From assembly GCA_016858145.1 (NCBI GenBank), contig JAEHOE010000121.1, positions 310,001-374,000 on the forward strand: a stretch of 64,000 bases of DNA, written 5' to 3'. The notes beneath the pieces are model-generated. The model was not told where the DNA came from and made no database searches. It was given only the letters and a program-made list of their open reading frames with translations. This DNA comes from Edaphochlamys debaryana (lineage: Eukaryota > Chlorophyta > Chlorophyceae > Chlamydomonadales). Positions 12,001 to 24,841 of the stretch are shown piece by piece (the first letter of the stretch is position 1; every line of letters begins with the position of its first letter). Position numbers and translations under genes: made by a program.

Positions 12001-13774
12001 AACCCTCGCTCCACCCACCCACCCTTTTCGCACCCCCTGCAGGCGGCGCTGGGCGTGCCCTCCCTCACGGCCCCCCCCCACAAGCGGGACCTGCTGGCCA
12101 CCCGCTGGTGCCGGCCCTCGCTGTCGGTGGTGGACATGCGGCCGGGGGCGGCGGTGCGGCAGCCGGGGCAGCCCGCGGACTCGGCCACCACCTGCTACAG
12201 GTGGGATGGGGGGGAGCTACTGGAGACGTAGGCCGGCGGCGCGGGGGTGAATGGGAGCGGGGGGGGGGCGTGCGGGTTCAGGGCCGAGGGGGGCTGGGGA
12301 GGGGGTGTGTTGCAGCTGAGGTTTAAGCTGAGATTCCTGCCTCCCGGCCCCACCTCTTACTTACCCCCTTCTTGTCGCCAGGTTCATACACACACACACC
12401 AGCGTCGAACACGTCCTCCCCCTCCCCCCCCCCAGGTTCGGCCCCACCCGCTTCTCCGTCATCCCCAAGGCCGCGCAGGGGAAGGTGTCGGTGCGCTTCG
12501 TGCCGCACCAGGAGCCGGACGTGCTGGTGCAGAGGCTCAGGTGGGGGGGGGGGGGAGGGGGGTAAGGGGAAGGGTTGGGGGGGGGAAGACGGGGGCTGGG
12601 GCAGAGGGAGTGACTGGCGCTAACGGCTGCGTGGAGCAGTCACCAGAGGTTTGAGCTCGAATCCAATATGCCATCGTGCCCCTGGCCTTGAATCCATGGA
12701 TCGCCAACCTCTCGCCCGACCGTACACCCGTACGCGCCCGTACCGTTAACCGCATCCCTACAGGGAGCACGTGAACAGCGCCTTCGCCGCGCTGTGCTCG
12801 TCCAACACCATCGAGCTGCACGTGGAGGCGCGGGGGCACTGGTGGGAGGTGCAGCACGGCTCGCCCTGGCTGGCCATGGCCGAGCGGGCCATCCGCAAGG
12901 AGTGGGGCGTGCACCCGCTCTACGTGCGGGAGGGTGCGTCTTGGGGGGTGGGGACGGGCTTGGGGGGAAGTTCCTAGGACAGGAACTTGGGGCGACTTTG
13001 GGTGCGTGAGGGCTGCGCGGGGCCTTCTGGCCATTACGGTCTGACTCCGCCCATTCTATCGCTCCACTCCCATCCCGCTCCACACCAACCTCTCCTCACC
13101 CACCCACCCACCCACCCACCCCCCCTCCCCCCCCCCTCCCTCCCCCCCCCCAGGCGGCACCATGCCCGTGGCCTCCCACCTGGAGCGCCTGCTGTGCGCC
13201 CCCGCCCTCATGGTCCCCTTCGGCCAGTCCTCGGACTCCCCCCACCTGGCCAACGAGCGCATCCGCAGGGCCAACCTGTTCAAAGGCAAGCCGCAGAGCA
13301 GCAGGCTAGGGGGGGCGGGAAGGGGGCGAGAGGTCCCTGGTCCGGTTCGGGGGAGGAGCGGGGCCTTGGCTGCGAGAGCTGGCTCGACCTCACGAGCAGC
13401 TCGAACCCTAAAAGGCTAAGTCCTCCCTACCTCTGCGCTTGCCGCATTGGCTCGGAGAGGCACCCCATGTAACTAGTTGCTTCCTAAAAGGCTAATTCTC
13501 TTAATGCAAAGCGCTGAGCTGTCCGTGCCCTGTCGTGTCCTGCCCTGCAGGCAAGAACGTGATCCGGCGGCTGCTGGAGGAGATTGCGGACATGGCCGGA
13601 CCCGGCTCGGCGGCGGCGGTGGCGGCGGCAACGGCGCGCGCCGCGTCCATGGGCGGCGCCGGCGGCGCGGCGGCGGCCGAGGCGGCGGCGGAGGCGGCGG
13701 CCCAGGCGGTGGTGGCGGAGGAGAAGGGCGTGGCTCTGGGCGTTCCCACGGCCTGTGCGGGGCTGGCCGAGTGA
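227..13774 (+). CDS. DUG3-WD40-DUG2 fusion: glutamine amidotransferase / M20 peptidase (glutathione degradation)
   Basis: Thirty exons splice in frame from the ATG at 227 to TGA at 13774, giving about 2,185 residues. Residues 1-375 are a class II glutamine amidotransferase of Dug3 type: Met-Cys start (Cys2 nucleophile), NLNGDGFGIGW, and WMHNGVVAGF. Residues about 590-1360 hold seven WD40 units (SVRVW, KIRVW, TVKVF, TVRVW, TIRVW, TVRLW, EVRLW) with long Gly/Ala/Pro inserts. Residues about 1635-2150 are an M20 peptidase: GHYDVQPA, GVSDNKGP, FEGEEENGS, DLHSGNDGG, SSDSPHLANER. In yeast, Dug2 (WD40 plus M20) and Dug3 are separate proteins that form a complex cleaving the gamma-glutamyl bond of glutathione. 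Here one reading frame carries both, Dug3 first. The junction exons (3665-3754 and 3961-4100) join in phase with no stop or start between the halves. Introns after 1705, 10875 and 13285 need GC donors. The function is inferred from family. Confidence 0.88.
1799..1818 (+). repeat. Intronic copy of exon 6 end with GC donor (DUG fusion gene)
   Basis: Twenty bases identical to 1696-1715 (offset 103) span the AMQ codons and the apparent GC donor. Confidence 0.8.
4229..4273 (+). repeat. Intronic copy of exon 10 end and donor (DUG fusion gene)
   Basis: It matches 4065-4109 (offset 164) at all but two of 45 positions. It carries the codons TSGVDCSVR and the GTGAGG donor. Confidence 0.9.
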
Positions 13775-13990
13775 GGGAGGCTGGGAAGGTGTCGACAGCA
13801 GCGGCGTAGTGGGCTGCAATATGTGGGAGCAGCTCCGGACCTTACTGGTAAAATAAGCAGACACGGCGGAGGCAGCAGGGTGGGGAGGTAGGTTGGGCGG
13901 CGGTTGGCAGGGGGGTTTAGAGGGAGAAGGGGCAAGAGGTGGCGGATGGAGGGGTGGCCGCATGTCGTTTGGTGGGGCGGGTACCGTATA

Positions 13991-13995
13991 TGTAA
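13991..13995 (+). terminator. TGTAA polyadenylation signal of the DUG fusion gene
   Basis: TGTAA, the usual chlamydomonadalean polyadenylation signal, lies 217 bp after the stop at 13774. Confidence 0.5.
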
Positions 13996-14096
13996 ACCTC
14001 GTGGGCTGAGAGCGGTTGCTACTGCCGTGAACCCGGTTTGGCAGCACAAGTATGCGGCGAGTCAGCTGCTGACCTGCTGTACCTCAGTAAAAGACA

Positions 14097-14101
14097 TTAC
14101 A
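14097..14101 (-). terminator. TGTAA polyadenylation signal, NDUFAF3-like gene
   Basis: TGTAA on the minus strand lies 1.1 kb after the stop at 15204 and about 100 bp from the opposing signal of the convergent gene. The 14.1-15.2 kb stretch would then be a long 3' UTR; I see no gene in it. Confidence 0.35.
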
Positions 14102-15203
14102 GTGGTACTGCAGTGGTAAGAGTACGCCTATCTGGATGACGACGGTACTGGCGTGATGGAGCCGCGTGGCATGCTATGAGGGTGTGGCTTGAGGGCGGGG
14201 CCTAAGGGGACCGGGAACTGGAATGTCAGAGGCCTGCTCAAGATGTGCAATGCTGAGATGGCGAGTTTGGCTGAGCCAGGCTGAGGGTTTTTGCTGTGCG
14301 GGCGGAGCTGCTGGGAGAGATGCCAGGGGGTCTCCAGGGGTGTCAGGTTGGGCAGGTAGCTGCCGGTCTGCGCCTGCCGGAGAGTGAGGGGGAAGGGAGG
14401 GGCCACAAGGTGAAACGTCAGCTGCTCCTGTCCACTCCCGCTGAGCTGATGTGATGCCGTCGCTGGCCCACGGCTAGCGCTGCCCTTTAGCACCCACTCC
14501 GTGTAGGGCACAGGGAGACCTTGGATTGTTTCTTGCCGATCGGGGCAGCGGGGCTCATGGGGGCGTGACAACCGCAAGCAACTTGCGGCGATGGCACTAC
14601 AGCCCCACCCTTACTTACTCCAACGTCAGCCACCATCAACACCGTCCCCATTCAGCTCCTGCTCAGCCCACGGGGCATTGAACTCTCTCGCCACCGCACT
14701 CAGCCGTCAGCCAGACGTTCAGGCCTTCCAGCTCGTCGGCTGCACTCGTGAAGCCATCAACGCCGTTCAATGTAGGATTCACCAGCCTGATACACCTGGG
14801 CGCGGCCAACCTGCATCTGCTACCACGCCTCCACCTCCTCGCCTCCTGCGGACCGCCCTTCCCTTCCAGCACAACGCTTCCACAAGCCCGCCCTGCGCCC
14901 TGCCCCTCTCCGCCCCGCCCCGGCAACCGCCAAGGCTGTTAGCGTGCCTTGTGCCGACCGCGGCCACCCACGCTCAGCCTCAGGCCGCCTGCCCCTCGCC
15001 CTGCGGGGGGGCAGGGGCAGAGGCAGCCCCAGCAGTCAGTCATCCTCCTGCACCTGCCCTCCCTAGGCCCAGCCCCCCTCTATCCCCACTATCCCTCTCT
15101 TCTCCCCGCCTCCCTTCCCGCTCCTAGACGGGCAAGCCACGCCGAAGGAACCCTGCACCCTCCTCTAGCCCCCTCCTCTAAAGGCCCCCCCAAGCAATGT
15201 CCC

Positions 15204-15520
15204 CTAGAACGGCGTGTTCCGGCTGATTGCGGCCCGCTCCCAAAGCGGCCCCGGGTCCTGGGGCACCACCTCGGGCAGGGGCGCGTCCGGGTCGTGCGCC
15301 AGCAGCGCCCCCACCACGGAGCGGCCCTCGTCGTTGAGCACGTTGAAGGTGCCGGTGGCGTTGCGGGAGTCGAGGACCTCCACGCGGATGTCCTGGGGGG
15401 GGGAAGAGGGAAGGGGGGGAGGGGGTTTGACGTGTGTGTGCTGACCCTGATTAGTGATAGCTAAAAAGTAAACCCAAAGCAGCAAAAAGCGAGTGTGTGT
15501 GTTTAGGATGCGTAGGATGC

Positions 15521-15563
<43 letters not shown>

Positions 15564-17311
15564 GCGTTGCGGGAGTCGAGCACCTCCATGCGAATGTCCT
15601 GGGGGGTGGCATGGAGAGGGAAGGGGTGGGGGGATGAAACATGGAGGTGTGGGGCCGTGGGGGTGCAGTGGAAGTTGGCAGCGGGTGTGGGCAAGGAGTG
15701 CCAGGTCGGCCGGTGGGATGGTACGGGGCGTGGAGGGGGCGATGCGGGGTAATGCGGTCGGGGTGGGGGGTGGGGGCGGCGGACGTTCGGGCCCGTCCTC
15801 CACCCTCCCCTGGCCCCCGCCCCTCCGACCCCCCCTCCCCCCTCCTCACCAGCTTCTGCAGGTAGTCCCGCACCGCCAGGGGCAGCTTCTGGGCCGATGG
15901 CCCCGTGCCCAGCACCAGGACCTGGGGGCCGGGGCGGGCACGGGAAACCAGGGTTCACTGCTGCCAAGACTACCGTAATCTCCTCATCTTGTATACCCAT
16001 CCTGTAACCATTCGAAGCCACAAGACACCCCACAAACGACGAAAGAAAGCCCCCTTTTCCCCCACCTCTGGCGCCGGCTTTATGAGCTCCAGGAGCACCA
16101 GGGACTCGGGGGTGACGTCGATGATGCGGCGGGGGCGCCACAGCAGGAAGGTGTCGTGCGTGGCCAACACGGAGCCGGGGACCTGCGGGGGTGGGGGGGG
16201 GAGGAGAGACAGGTCGGAGGGGTGGGGGATCGGCCCCGGGGGTCGGGTGACGGGGCTAGGGGGAGATTCACGGTTTGGAAGGGTTGCGGGTGGGGCTGTT
16301 CGGCGGGCTGCTGTGAGCGCAACCTCGCGTTGCCGCACCCCATAGCGATGCCCGTTGGCCCGCTTGCCCATGCCAGCACTGGCTTGGAATTCCTGGTTTC
16401 CTAGCACCGGTCGACCCGTGGTGAGGTTCCCGGTCGGGCGATGGCATGCCGGGTGCGAGCGTGCCATCGCCCCAGCCCTGACGTGTGCCGGCTGGTGCCC
16501 GGGCCGTGCGGTGGCCCGGTGGCCCGCCTCGCCGGCCCCACTGCAGTGGCGCAGCGCTGCGCTACGCCCCGTCGCCGCATGCGGCCTGGCTGCGGGCTGA
16601 GCGTAGGCTACTGGCTTGGGCTAGCGCAGGGCCGCCCGCAGGGGGGGCTGTAGCCCAGCGCTGCCGCCAGCGACGTTGCCGCCTAAGCTCGGCGCCCCTC
16701 TACGCCCCACAACGCCGCCCGGACCCTGCCCGGAAGGCGCTGGGCGCGGGCCCCCGCTCGGCCGGCTCCGGTGGTCCGCCCTTGGCGCGAGTGCCCGGGG
16801 TCGGGTTGGGAGTCGGTTGCGCTGGGTTTGCCACTAGGGGAGCAATCGGGTGCTGGTCCTGCCGAGGGTTATGCCAAATGCTGATACGAACGTGACAACG
16901 ATTGTGAAGTCAGGAGCCAAACGGCGCCGGCGTCTTCCAGGGGCGGCAGTGCTGCCACGGCGAGGTGCGTGCCACGGCACGCCATGCCTCTCACCCCCGC
17001 TCTCACCCCCGCCTGCCCCCCCCCACCTGCACGTTGTTTATGTAGAAGCCCCCCGCGTAGTAGCCGCTAAACTTGGTCATCCCCGCCTCGGTCTCGGCGA
17101 TGCGGGCAAAGCCCTGCACGCCGCGGACCGATTGTCGCCATCCCGGCCCTGTGTGGGCTTGCCCTTCGCTATCGCTATTGGAGCATCGGGGTGAGCAGGA
17201 CGGCTCGCACAGCTGTGGTCCTCGCGACGCGGCTGCGCGAGCTGCAGATGCGTGTTGCGCGAGCGGTGACAGTGACAGCAAGCACCGAGCTAGCGACTGT
17301 GATGAGCGCAT
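15204..17311 (-). CDS. NDUFAF3: NDUFAF3-like mitochondrial complex I assembly factor (DUF498/Mth938 fold)
   Basis: Four exons (17311-17027, 16182-16066, 15921-15850, 15392-15204) splice in phase 0 to about 220 residues. The N-terminus (MRSSQSLARCLLSLSPLAQ) is Arg/Ser/Ala-rich without acids, like a mitochondrial presequence. The conserved domain reads GYYAGGFYINN, then VTPESLVLLELIKP, VLVLGTGP, and RNATGTFNVLNDEGR, matching the DUF498 order in NDUFAF3. In animals NDUFAF3 works with NDUFAF4 on the Q module of complex I, which contains NDUFS8, and here the neighbouring gene encodes NDUFS8. Exon 1 may hide a small intron around 17.12-17.22 kb, because residues between presequence and domain look poorly conserved. 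An intron copy of the exon 4 start lies at 15561-15606. Confidence 0.85.
15520..15559. repeat. (TG)n microsatellite
   Basis: Pure TG dinucleotide run inside the last intron of the NDUFAF3-like gene, directly next to the duplicated exon-4 edge. Confidence 0.9.
15561..15606 (-). repeat. Intronic copy of NDUFAF3-like exon 4 start with its acceptor
   Basis: This matches 15355-15400 at all but about four of 46 positions and includes the polypyrimidine-AG acceptor plus the codons for DIRVEVLDSRNA. The copy reads into the TG repeat instead of the rest of the exon, so it is a decoy acceptor upstream of the real exon. Confidence 0.85.
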
Positions 17312-17541
17312 GGTGAGTGGGCAACGTTGGTAGTTGCGGAGAATTACGAGGGGGCAGCGGAATTGAAGACCCGGCTGTCTGGGGTGGCATGGGGCACGCC
17401 ACGGGGAGGAGCTCCAGGAGCTTCAGACGTGCCCTTTGCACAGCCCAGTGTAGCAGCACGACACCGCCGTTTAGGGTGACTTTTCTAGGCCCCTGAGGCT
17501 GGTCTAGCTTGCTCCTCCTTCCATCAGCGCGTGCAGGCGCC
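17312..17541. promoter_or_regulatory. Bidirectional promoter region between NDUFAF3-like and NDUFS8 genes
   Basis: The two start codons face away from each other with 230 bp between them, so both promoters and 5' UTRs must fit in or overlap this interval. I see no clear TATA box. Confidence 0.55.
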
Positions 17542-19953
<2,412 letters not shown>

Positions 19954-22846
19954 GGGCGCTAGGGGCGGTGGGGTGCACGCGGTCCCGGGGTTTCCGGGCC
20001 GCAGTCCCACAGCCCGCCCCGCATTTCCGCTCAGCTGCCAAAAGGCCGCGGGCCGAGGCCAGCGGCTGCGCGGCGCGGCCAGGGCCACTGCCGCATGCGA
20101 GGCGCCGCGGAGCCGTGAAGAGCCGGGCTTGACGGCCGCTGGACATCCTGTGCGCATTCGCGGCTCGCGGTCAGGCGGAGGATGCGCCTGGGTTGCGGAG
20201 GCGTGGGTAGGGGCGTACATGTGGAGGGGCGATCGGCCGACAGGTTGGCCTTTGCGTAGGGGGCCATGGGGCGCAGAGCGGGGCCAGGGCCGGCGCGGCT
20301 TGCGCCTGGTGTCCGATGACTGATGCCCGGTGGAGGTGTGGATTTAGGGGCGCTTGGAGCAGGCGGACCAATGTGCAGCGGGCGGGGCGGCGAGGCATGA
20401 CGGCCGCCCTGACTGGACGAGGTGGAGGGGTGTTGCGGTCCCGTTGCTGCAGGGGTTCGGTGCATGGGTGGTCTGGCTTATGACACGATAGATGATGGGA
20501 GGCGGCTTAGCCGAGGGGCGGTGGGCGAGAGGTGGGATGGGTTGCACCCTAAATGGCTGCGGTTTCGGTGGCGCAGCCTTCACGTAAACGGGGTTTAGCT
20601 TCAGGTGCCGAAGCCGGCAAGACGTGAGGCCCGGTGTGGTGCGTTAGCCAGTGTGATGCTGGGGAAGGCCAAAGGCAGGTAGCCTGTCAACAAAGTATAA
20701 CGTTGGGGTTATGTTGGATGGTGTAAGGCACCACTCGCCTTCGCTGCTCTTCGATGCCGTGTTGCATGCACGCAAACACGATGTGCCTGACGAACAGGAG
20801 ACGACATTCGGCTGTAGTCCAGGGCCTGAACCAGTAACCCTCGGTCGGCCGCCGAGCGGCGACACGTTCAGGCTCGCTTTACAGGTCAGCTGTGCCTCCG
20901 CTCTGGTAGTACTCTGCCCACGCAGCCCACCTGTTCATCCCAACCGACTCATGGCCCATTGATGGATGGCAGTCCTCGACTTCCCATACCCCACAGACTG
21001 GATGATGAATGCGCAGCATGCCCGACCCACCAGCAGGGCCCTGGATGGAGGGCCCCACCTGCCCTCGACTGGCCCTTTCTGCCGCCAACTGGCCAGAACC
21101 GATTACCCGGCCACCCACAGCAGCCCGAACATCTGAAAGCATACACCCTGATCACCCTTTCAACCCCTCAGGCGGCCGCCCCGACAACCCCTCTCCAGCT
21201 GACCCGCCATAGACTGGTGCAGGTTTGAATTTCAGGCCTCGAGCGGCAAGAAGATCAAGTTCAGGGGCGATCTCCACCCGCTTCAAGGCGGTGGCAAACA
21301 AACCATCCGATAATATTCCGGTCTGCCGTGGCAGCACCTCCGAGTACCTACACCGCAAAAGCGCCGCGGCAAAGAGAGAGATTGCGAACACCTTCCTCGC
21401 CCAGACGCTCCCCAATCTTGTTGTTTCCGGCACCCGGCAACCCTGCCGCCCTGCACGCCCGCACCCGCGTACTCACCAGCCCGCCTGGACCCATGTCCGC
21501 TGGCTCCGTGCCCCCACTCCCTTCTTGTGTTCCCTTCTTGTACCCCCACTCCGCCCACCATTACCCGTCACGATATGCCCCCAAGCGCTGCGCCCCGCTG
21601 GCCCAGCTGCCACTCCGGCTCCCAAGTACGCTTGCCCCGCGTCCTCCGCCACGCAGCATGTGGTGCGGCAGACAACGCACCACACCGCACCGCCTCGACT
21701 TAATCTTCAATGTGAAGTCCAGACGCGCCCTACCGGTATATGGGCATCGATACATCCGCCCAACAGTCAAGGGCGAGCCGACACAAGTTGCCAAAGCGCA
21801 TGGGGCGATTGCCCAACGACGGTGGGCGTGGAAACCAAACAGGACAGCCAACTCAGCCCCCCACCGCAGCCCTCTGACCTGGCACCTTTGCCCACGCACT
21901 CACAAGACCCGCCGCGCACTCACAAGGCCCTACGTTATCATCTCATCGCTAAACTGATCATAGCAAGTTTGCCGAATACCCACACGAATACCGCAGGCCA
22001 GGGCGCAGTCGCACCTCCAGGAGGCAGCGTTAAGCAGCACGCTGTTGCAGTTTATCTCGAGCACATCTCCACTGAATCAACCCGCCGCACGCTTGCAGCA
22101 AGGCTACACAACGGGTTTCCCCACAGCCCCCCCCCCCCACACCACGCCCTGCCCCCACACCAGGCGCGCACGCAGCGGGGGCGAGGCCGCCGGCGCCCGC
22201 CCCCAGGCCACCGCCACCCCGTGTGCTGTTCCGCCGCTGTCCGGACCTGCGCAGGGGCGTAGGGACACGAGGGGTGTGAGGGGTCAGGAGCCGTAAGCAC
22301 GCGAGGGTATGGATGCGTTTTACGGCCCTGACCGGGCCCTGACACCAGGCCTCGATACCGGGCAACAATAAGCAGAAGGGCGGACCAGGCCGCTCCAGCA
22401 GGCTCCAGCCCGCCCCCCGCTATCTCAATGTCTCCCTTCCTGACGCCACCCAGCTCACCTCAAGAATGCGTTGGTTCCTCCCAGAAACGATGCCAGCTCA
22501 ATAGTGCTTCCAGGTGGTTTGCGTTCTATGCATGCGGATTGCGTTCGTTCTTGGCCTCCGCCCTGAGCAGGTGCGGGGCTCCTGTACGCCCTCTCCTCCC
22601 CTCGGCCCACCATATATGCCTCCAGTGTCTGACACAGCTGTGAGCGCGTGTCTCTGAAGCGCTCCTGCCCTTGTAGCAGCTGCCACGCAGCCCTAGCTGG
22701 ATTGGCCACGGCCAGTACCAGCGCAACCAAAAGCCCAGGGCAGCCGCCTCCCTGCCGCCGCCTCTATCACCGCCGCCTCCTTCCGGCTGGGGCCGCAGGC
22801 ACGGCGGTCGGCCTGAGCCGCTGCAAAGGCTGGGACTTCCGTCAGC
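19954..22846. other. Intergenic stretch, no supported gene
   Basis: It begins with the 3' UTR of NUO8. Open frames here are low in complexity or lack splice support. Minus-strand snippets near 20.9-21.4 kb and 22.5-22.7 kb have protein-like composition, but I could not join them into a gene. Confidence 0.4.
20722..20726 (+). terminator. TGTAA polyadenylation signal, NUO8
   Basis: First TGTAA on the plus strand after the NUO8 stop, 769 bp downstream. Confidence 0.4.
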
Positions 22847-23960
22847 TCAGTCGCAGTCGCCTCCCACCGACACAAAGGATGTGAGGTCGGCCTCGGTGAG
22901 GAGGGCGGGGTCCACCCATGCGGTGGCCCAGTCCTTCACGCTGCCCTGGGCGATGGGGCCCTCCTCCGGCATGGATGGCGCGGGCGCGGGTCGAGGCGCA
23001 CGTGACGACCGCTGCTTGCGTTTCTGCTCCGGTGTCGACTGTGCACCGCTGTTGCCCACCGGTGTCTGTCCCCGGTTGTGGTGAGCGGGTGCCGCGGTAG
23101 TCTTGCCATTCGCCGCGTTGCGCTCCTGGCGTACCACCTCTTGCGGCTTGCCGTTCTTCGCTCCCACGGGCCCACCCAGCACGAGCTGCCTCAACATGGC
23201 CCACAGTGGCAGCGCGCCTGTGGCCTCGCCCGCATCCTGCTGGATTGTGGGCTGTTCGTTACGTTCTATGTGTTGTTGTTGCCCGCTTGCTTTTGTGCGC
23301 TGTACATGGTGGTGGTGCCGTCTCCGCCTTCGTCGCCGGGGCACAGCGTTTGCTAGTGGCACAAACGGGTGGTAAACTGCCTCCGCCTCGTCTACGGGCG
23401 GGAGCATCTCGCGGCTGCAGAGGCAAAAGTCAGCGAGTTTCAGACTGCGTGAGTGATGCCGTGCGAGCGGCAGAACTTCATGTCAGGAACTGCAGTCAGA
23501 ACGCCGTACTTCACAGGCTTAATTGCCCGCCAAAGTTCGGCGCACTGCTGCCCACGTCCCGCCGCTGGTGTCCCGAGATCGAGAAGGGGTGCTGCTGTGC
23601 TCCCGTGTGAACGCCTGTTACCGGAACGCAAACAGGCCATGCCAATCAGTACCGGTACGCAATTCACGCCATCGACACTCTTGAATCCGCCATGGCCAGG
23701 CGCAGCCGGCTGCAGGCGAGAGCAGGAGGTGCAACGTCACGTGCCCACGTCTACGTGCACCCCTCCTCATCACGTCTCCCCCGTCCTCACCTCGCCTCTC
23801 CCATCTATCCTGCCTACCCCTGTCGCTGTCCTGCTCGTTCGCGCTCAAACGCCTCGATGTCCGTCACTCCGTCTCCTTCCACTGCTGCTAATCTTCGGTA
23901 GAACTTCGCCAGACATGTGTCTGATACCGAACATTCCGCACTGAGCCGCCGTGTGTGCCT
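22847..23960 (-). CDS. Unidentified minus-strand coding fragments, possibly a decayed gene
   Basis: I do not recognise this. Four protein-like segments follow each other. The first (about 23950-23830) contains CLAKFYRRLAAVEGDG. The second (about 23705-23615) contains WRELRTGTDWHGLFAFR. The third (to 23453) contains AELWRAIKPVKYGVL and KFCRSHGITH. The last (23407-22847) is Arg/His- and Gln-rich and ends ADLTSFVSVGGDCD. Segments 3 and 4 are in different frames separated by only about 30 bp, too short for a normal intron, which suggests a frameshift. Paired Cys residues in the upstream segments hint at a zinc-binding domain, perhaps of transposon origin. Confidence is low. Confidence 0.25.
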
Positions 23961-24237
23961 GCGGTTGCAGTAGAGTGCGCCCACGGTTAAACGCCGCCGC
24001 CGCTTTCCTCACCAGCTCGCTCCTGCCCCATCAAGCGGGGAACATCGACCTAGGAGGCAAGCCGTGGAGGCAAGCCCTGAGCGTGAGGGCCATGCCCGTG
24101 ACCCTGCGCACCTGTGGGCTGCAGCCTGCTGCAGTCGAAGACCCGCCGCACGCACTCCACAGTCCACACCGTTTTGCGGCGGCGCCGCTCCGACTGCGGG
24201 GTCGCCCCAGGCCCAGGTGCCAAGTGCTTCCTCGTGC

Positions 24238-24242
24238 TTACA
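24238..24242 (-). terminator. TGTAA polyadenylation signal, CAS
   Basis: First minus-strand TGTAA below the CAS stop, giving a 3' UTR of about 600 bp. Confidence 0.4.
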
Positions 24243-24841
24243 GGCAGCCCACAACAGTCCAGGGCCCATGGTATGGTGCGCCCCCGTCATCCTCTCCCTC
24301 AAGAGTACATCCTGAACTTCAATTCTAGCCGGCTCGCTTCCAGCTGTTTCTCATCTCGCGTGCCGATGCAGCCCTGCGCCTGCACCCCAGCTATCCCCTA
24401 TCGCAAGGCTGCACCCTCTCTGGCGGTCCCCTCCGCCTTGAATGTTGCCCGCGTTTCTCACTGCTTCGATCGGCTACACGCCGGCGGCCTCACAGACTAC
24501 CGGCCTCACAAAGTCCCTCGGTCGCGTCTCTCGCCCAACATGCACTCGAGTACCTGCGACCCCACTCGCGCCTTACGCCCTTACCTCCTTAAAGCGTCCC
24601 CGGGGCCAAAATCCAATACGCCCCTGTCCCTACACCTTCACGTTCCTCGCTTCCATAAATACATGAACAAACGACCACAAGCGCGCCAGCTGGCCCGTCC
24701 CCAACGTCCTCCACAGCCGAGCTGCCCTCGCCTCCGCGCTGTACTCCTCCACCCGTCCATCCCCTCAGCACGTCCGCCCAGTCGCCCGCCCACACCAAGC
24801 GGCGCGCACCGCCCGGACCCGCCGAGGCCGGCGCGAGCCCC

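Noticed and set aside
14591..15127. Plus-strand open frame of 178 codons
   Set aside because: Low-complexity Pro/Ser content. It lies opposite the likely 3' UTR of the NDUFAF3-like gene.
21225..22262. Plus-strand open frame of 345 codons
   Set aside because: Composition is Pro/Ala/His/Thr-rich as expected for random GC-rich sequence, with no domain and no splice or polyadenylation support.
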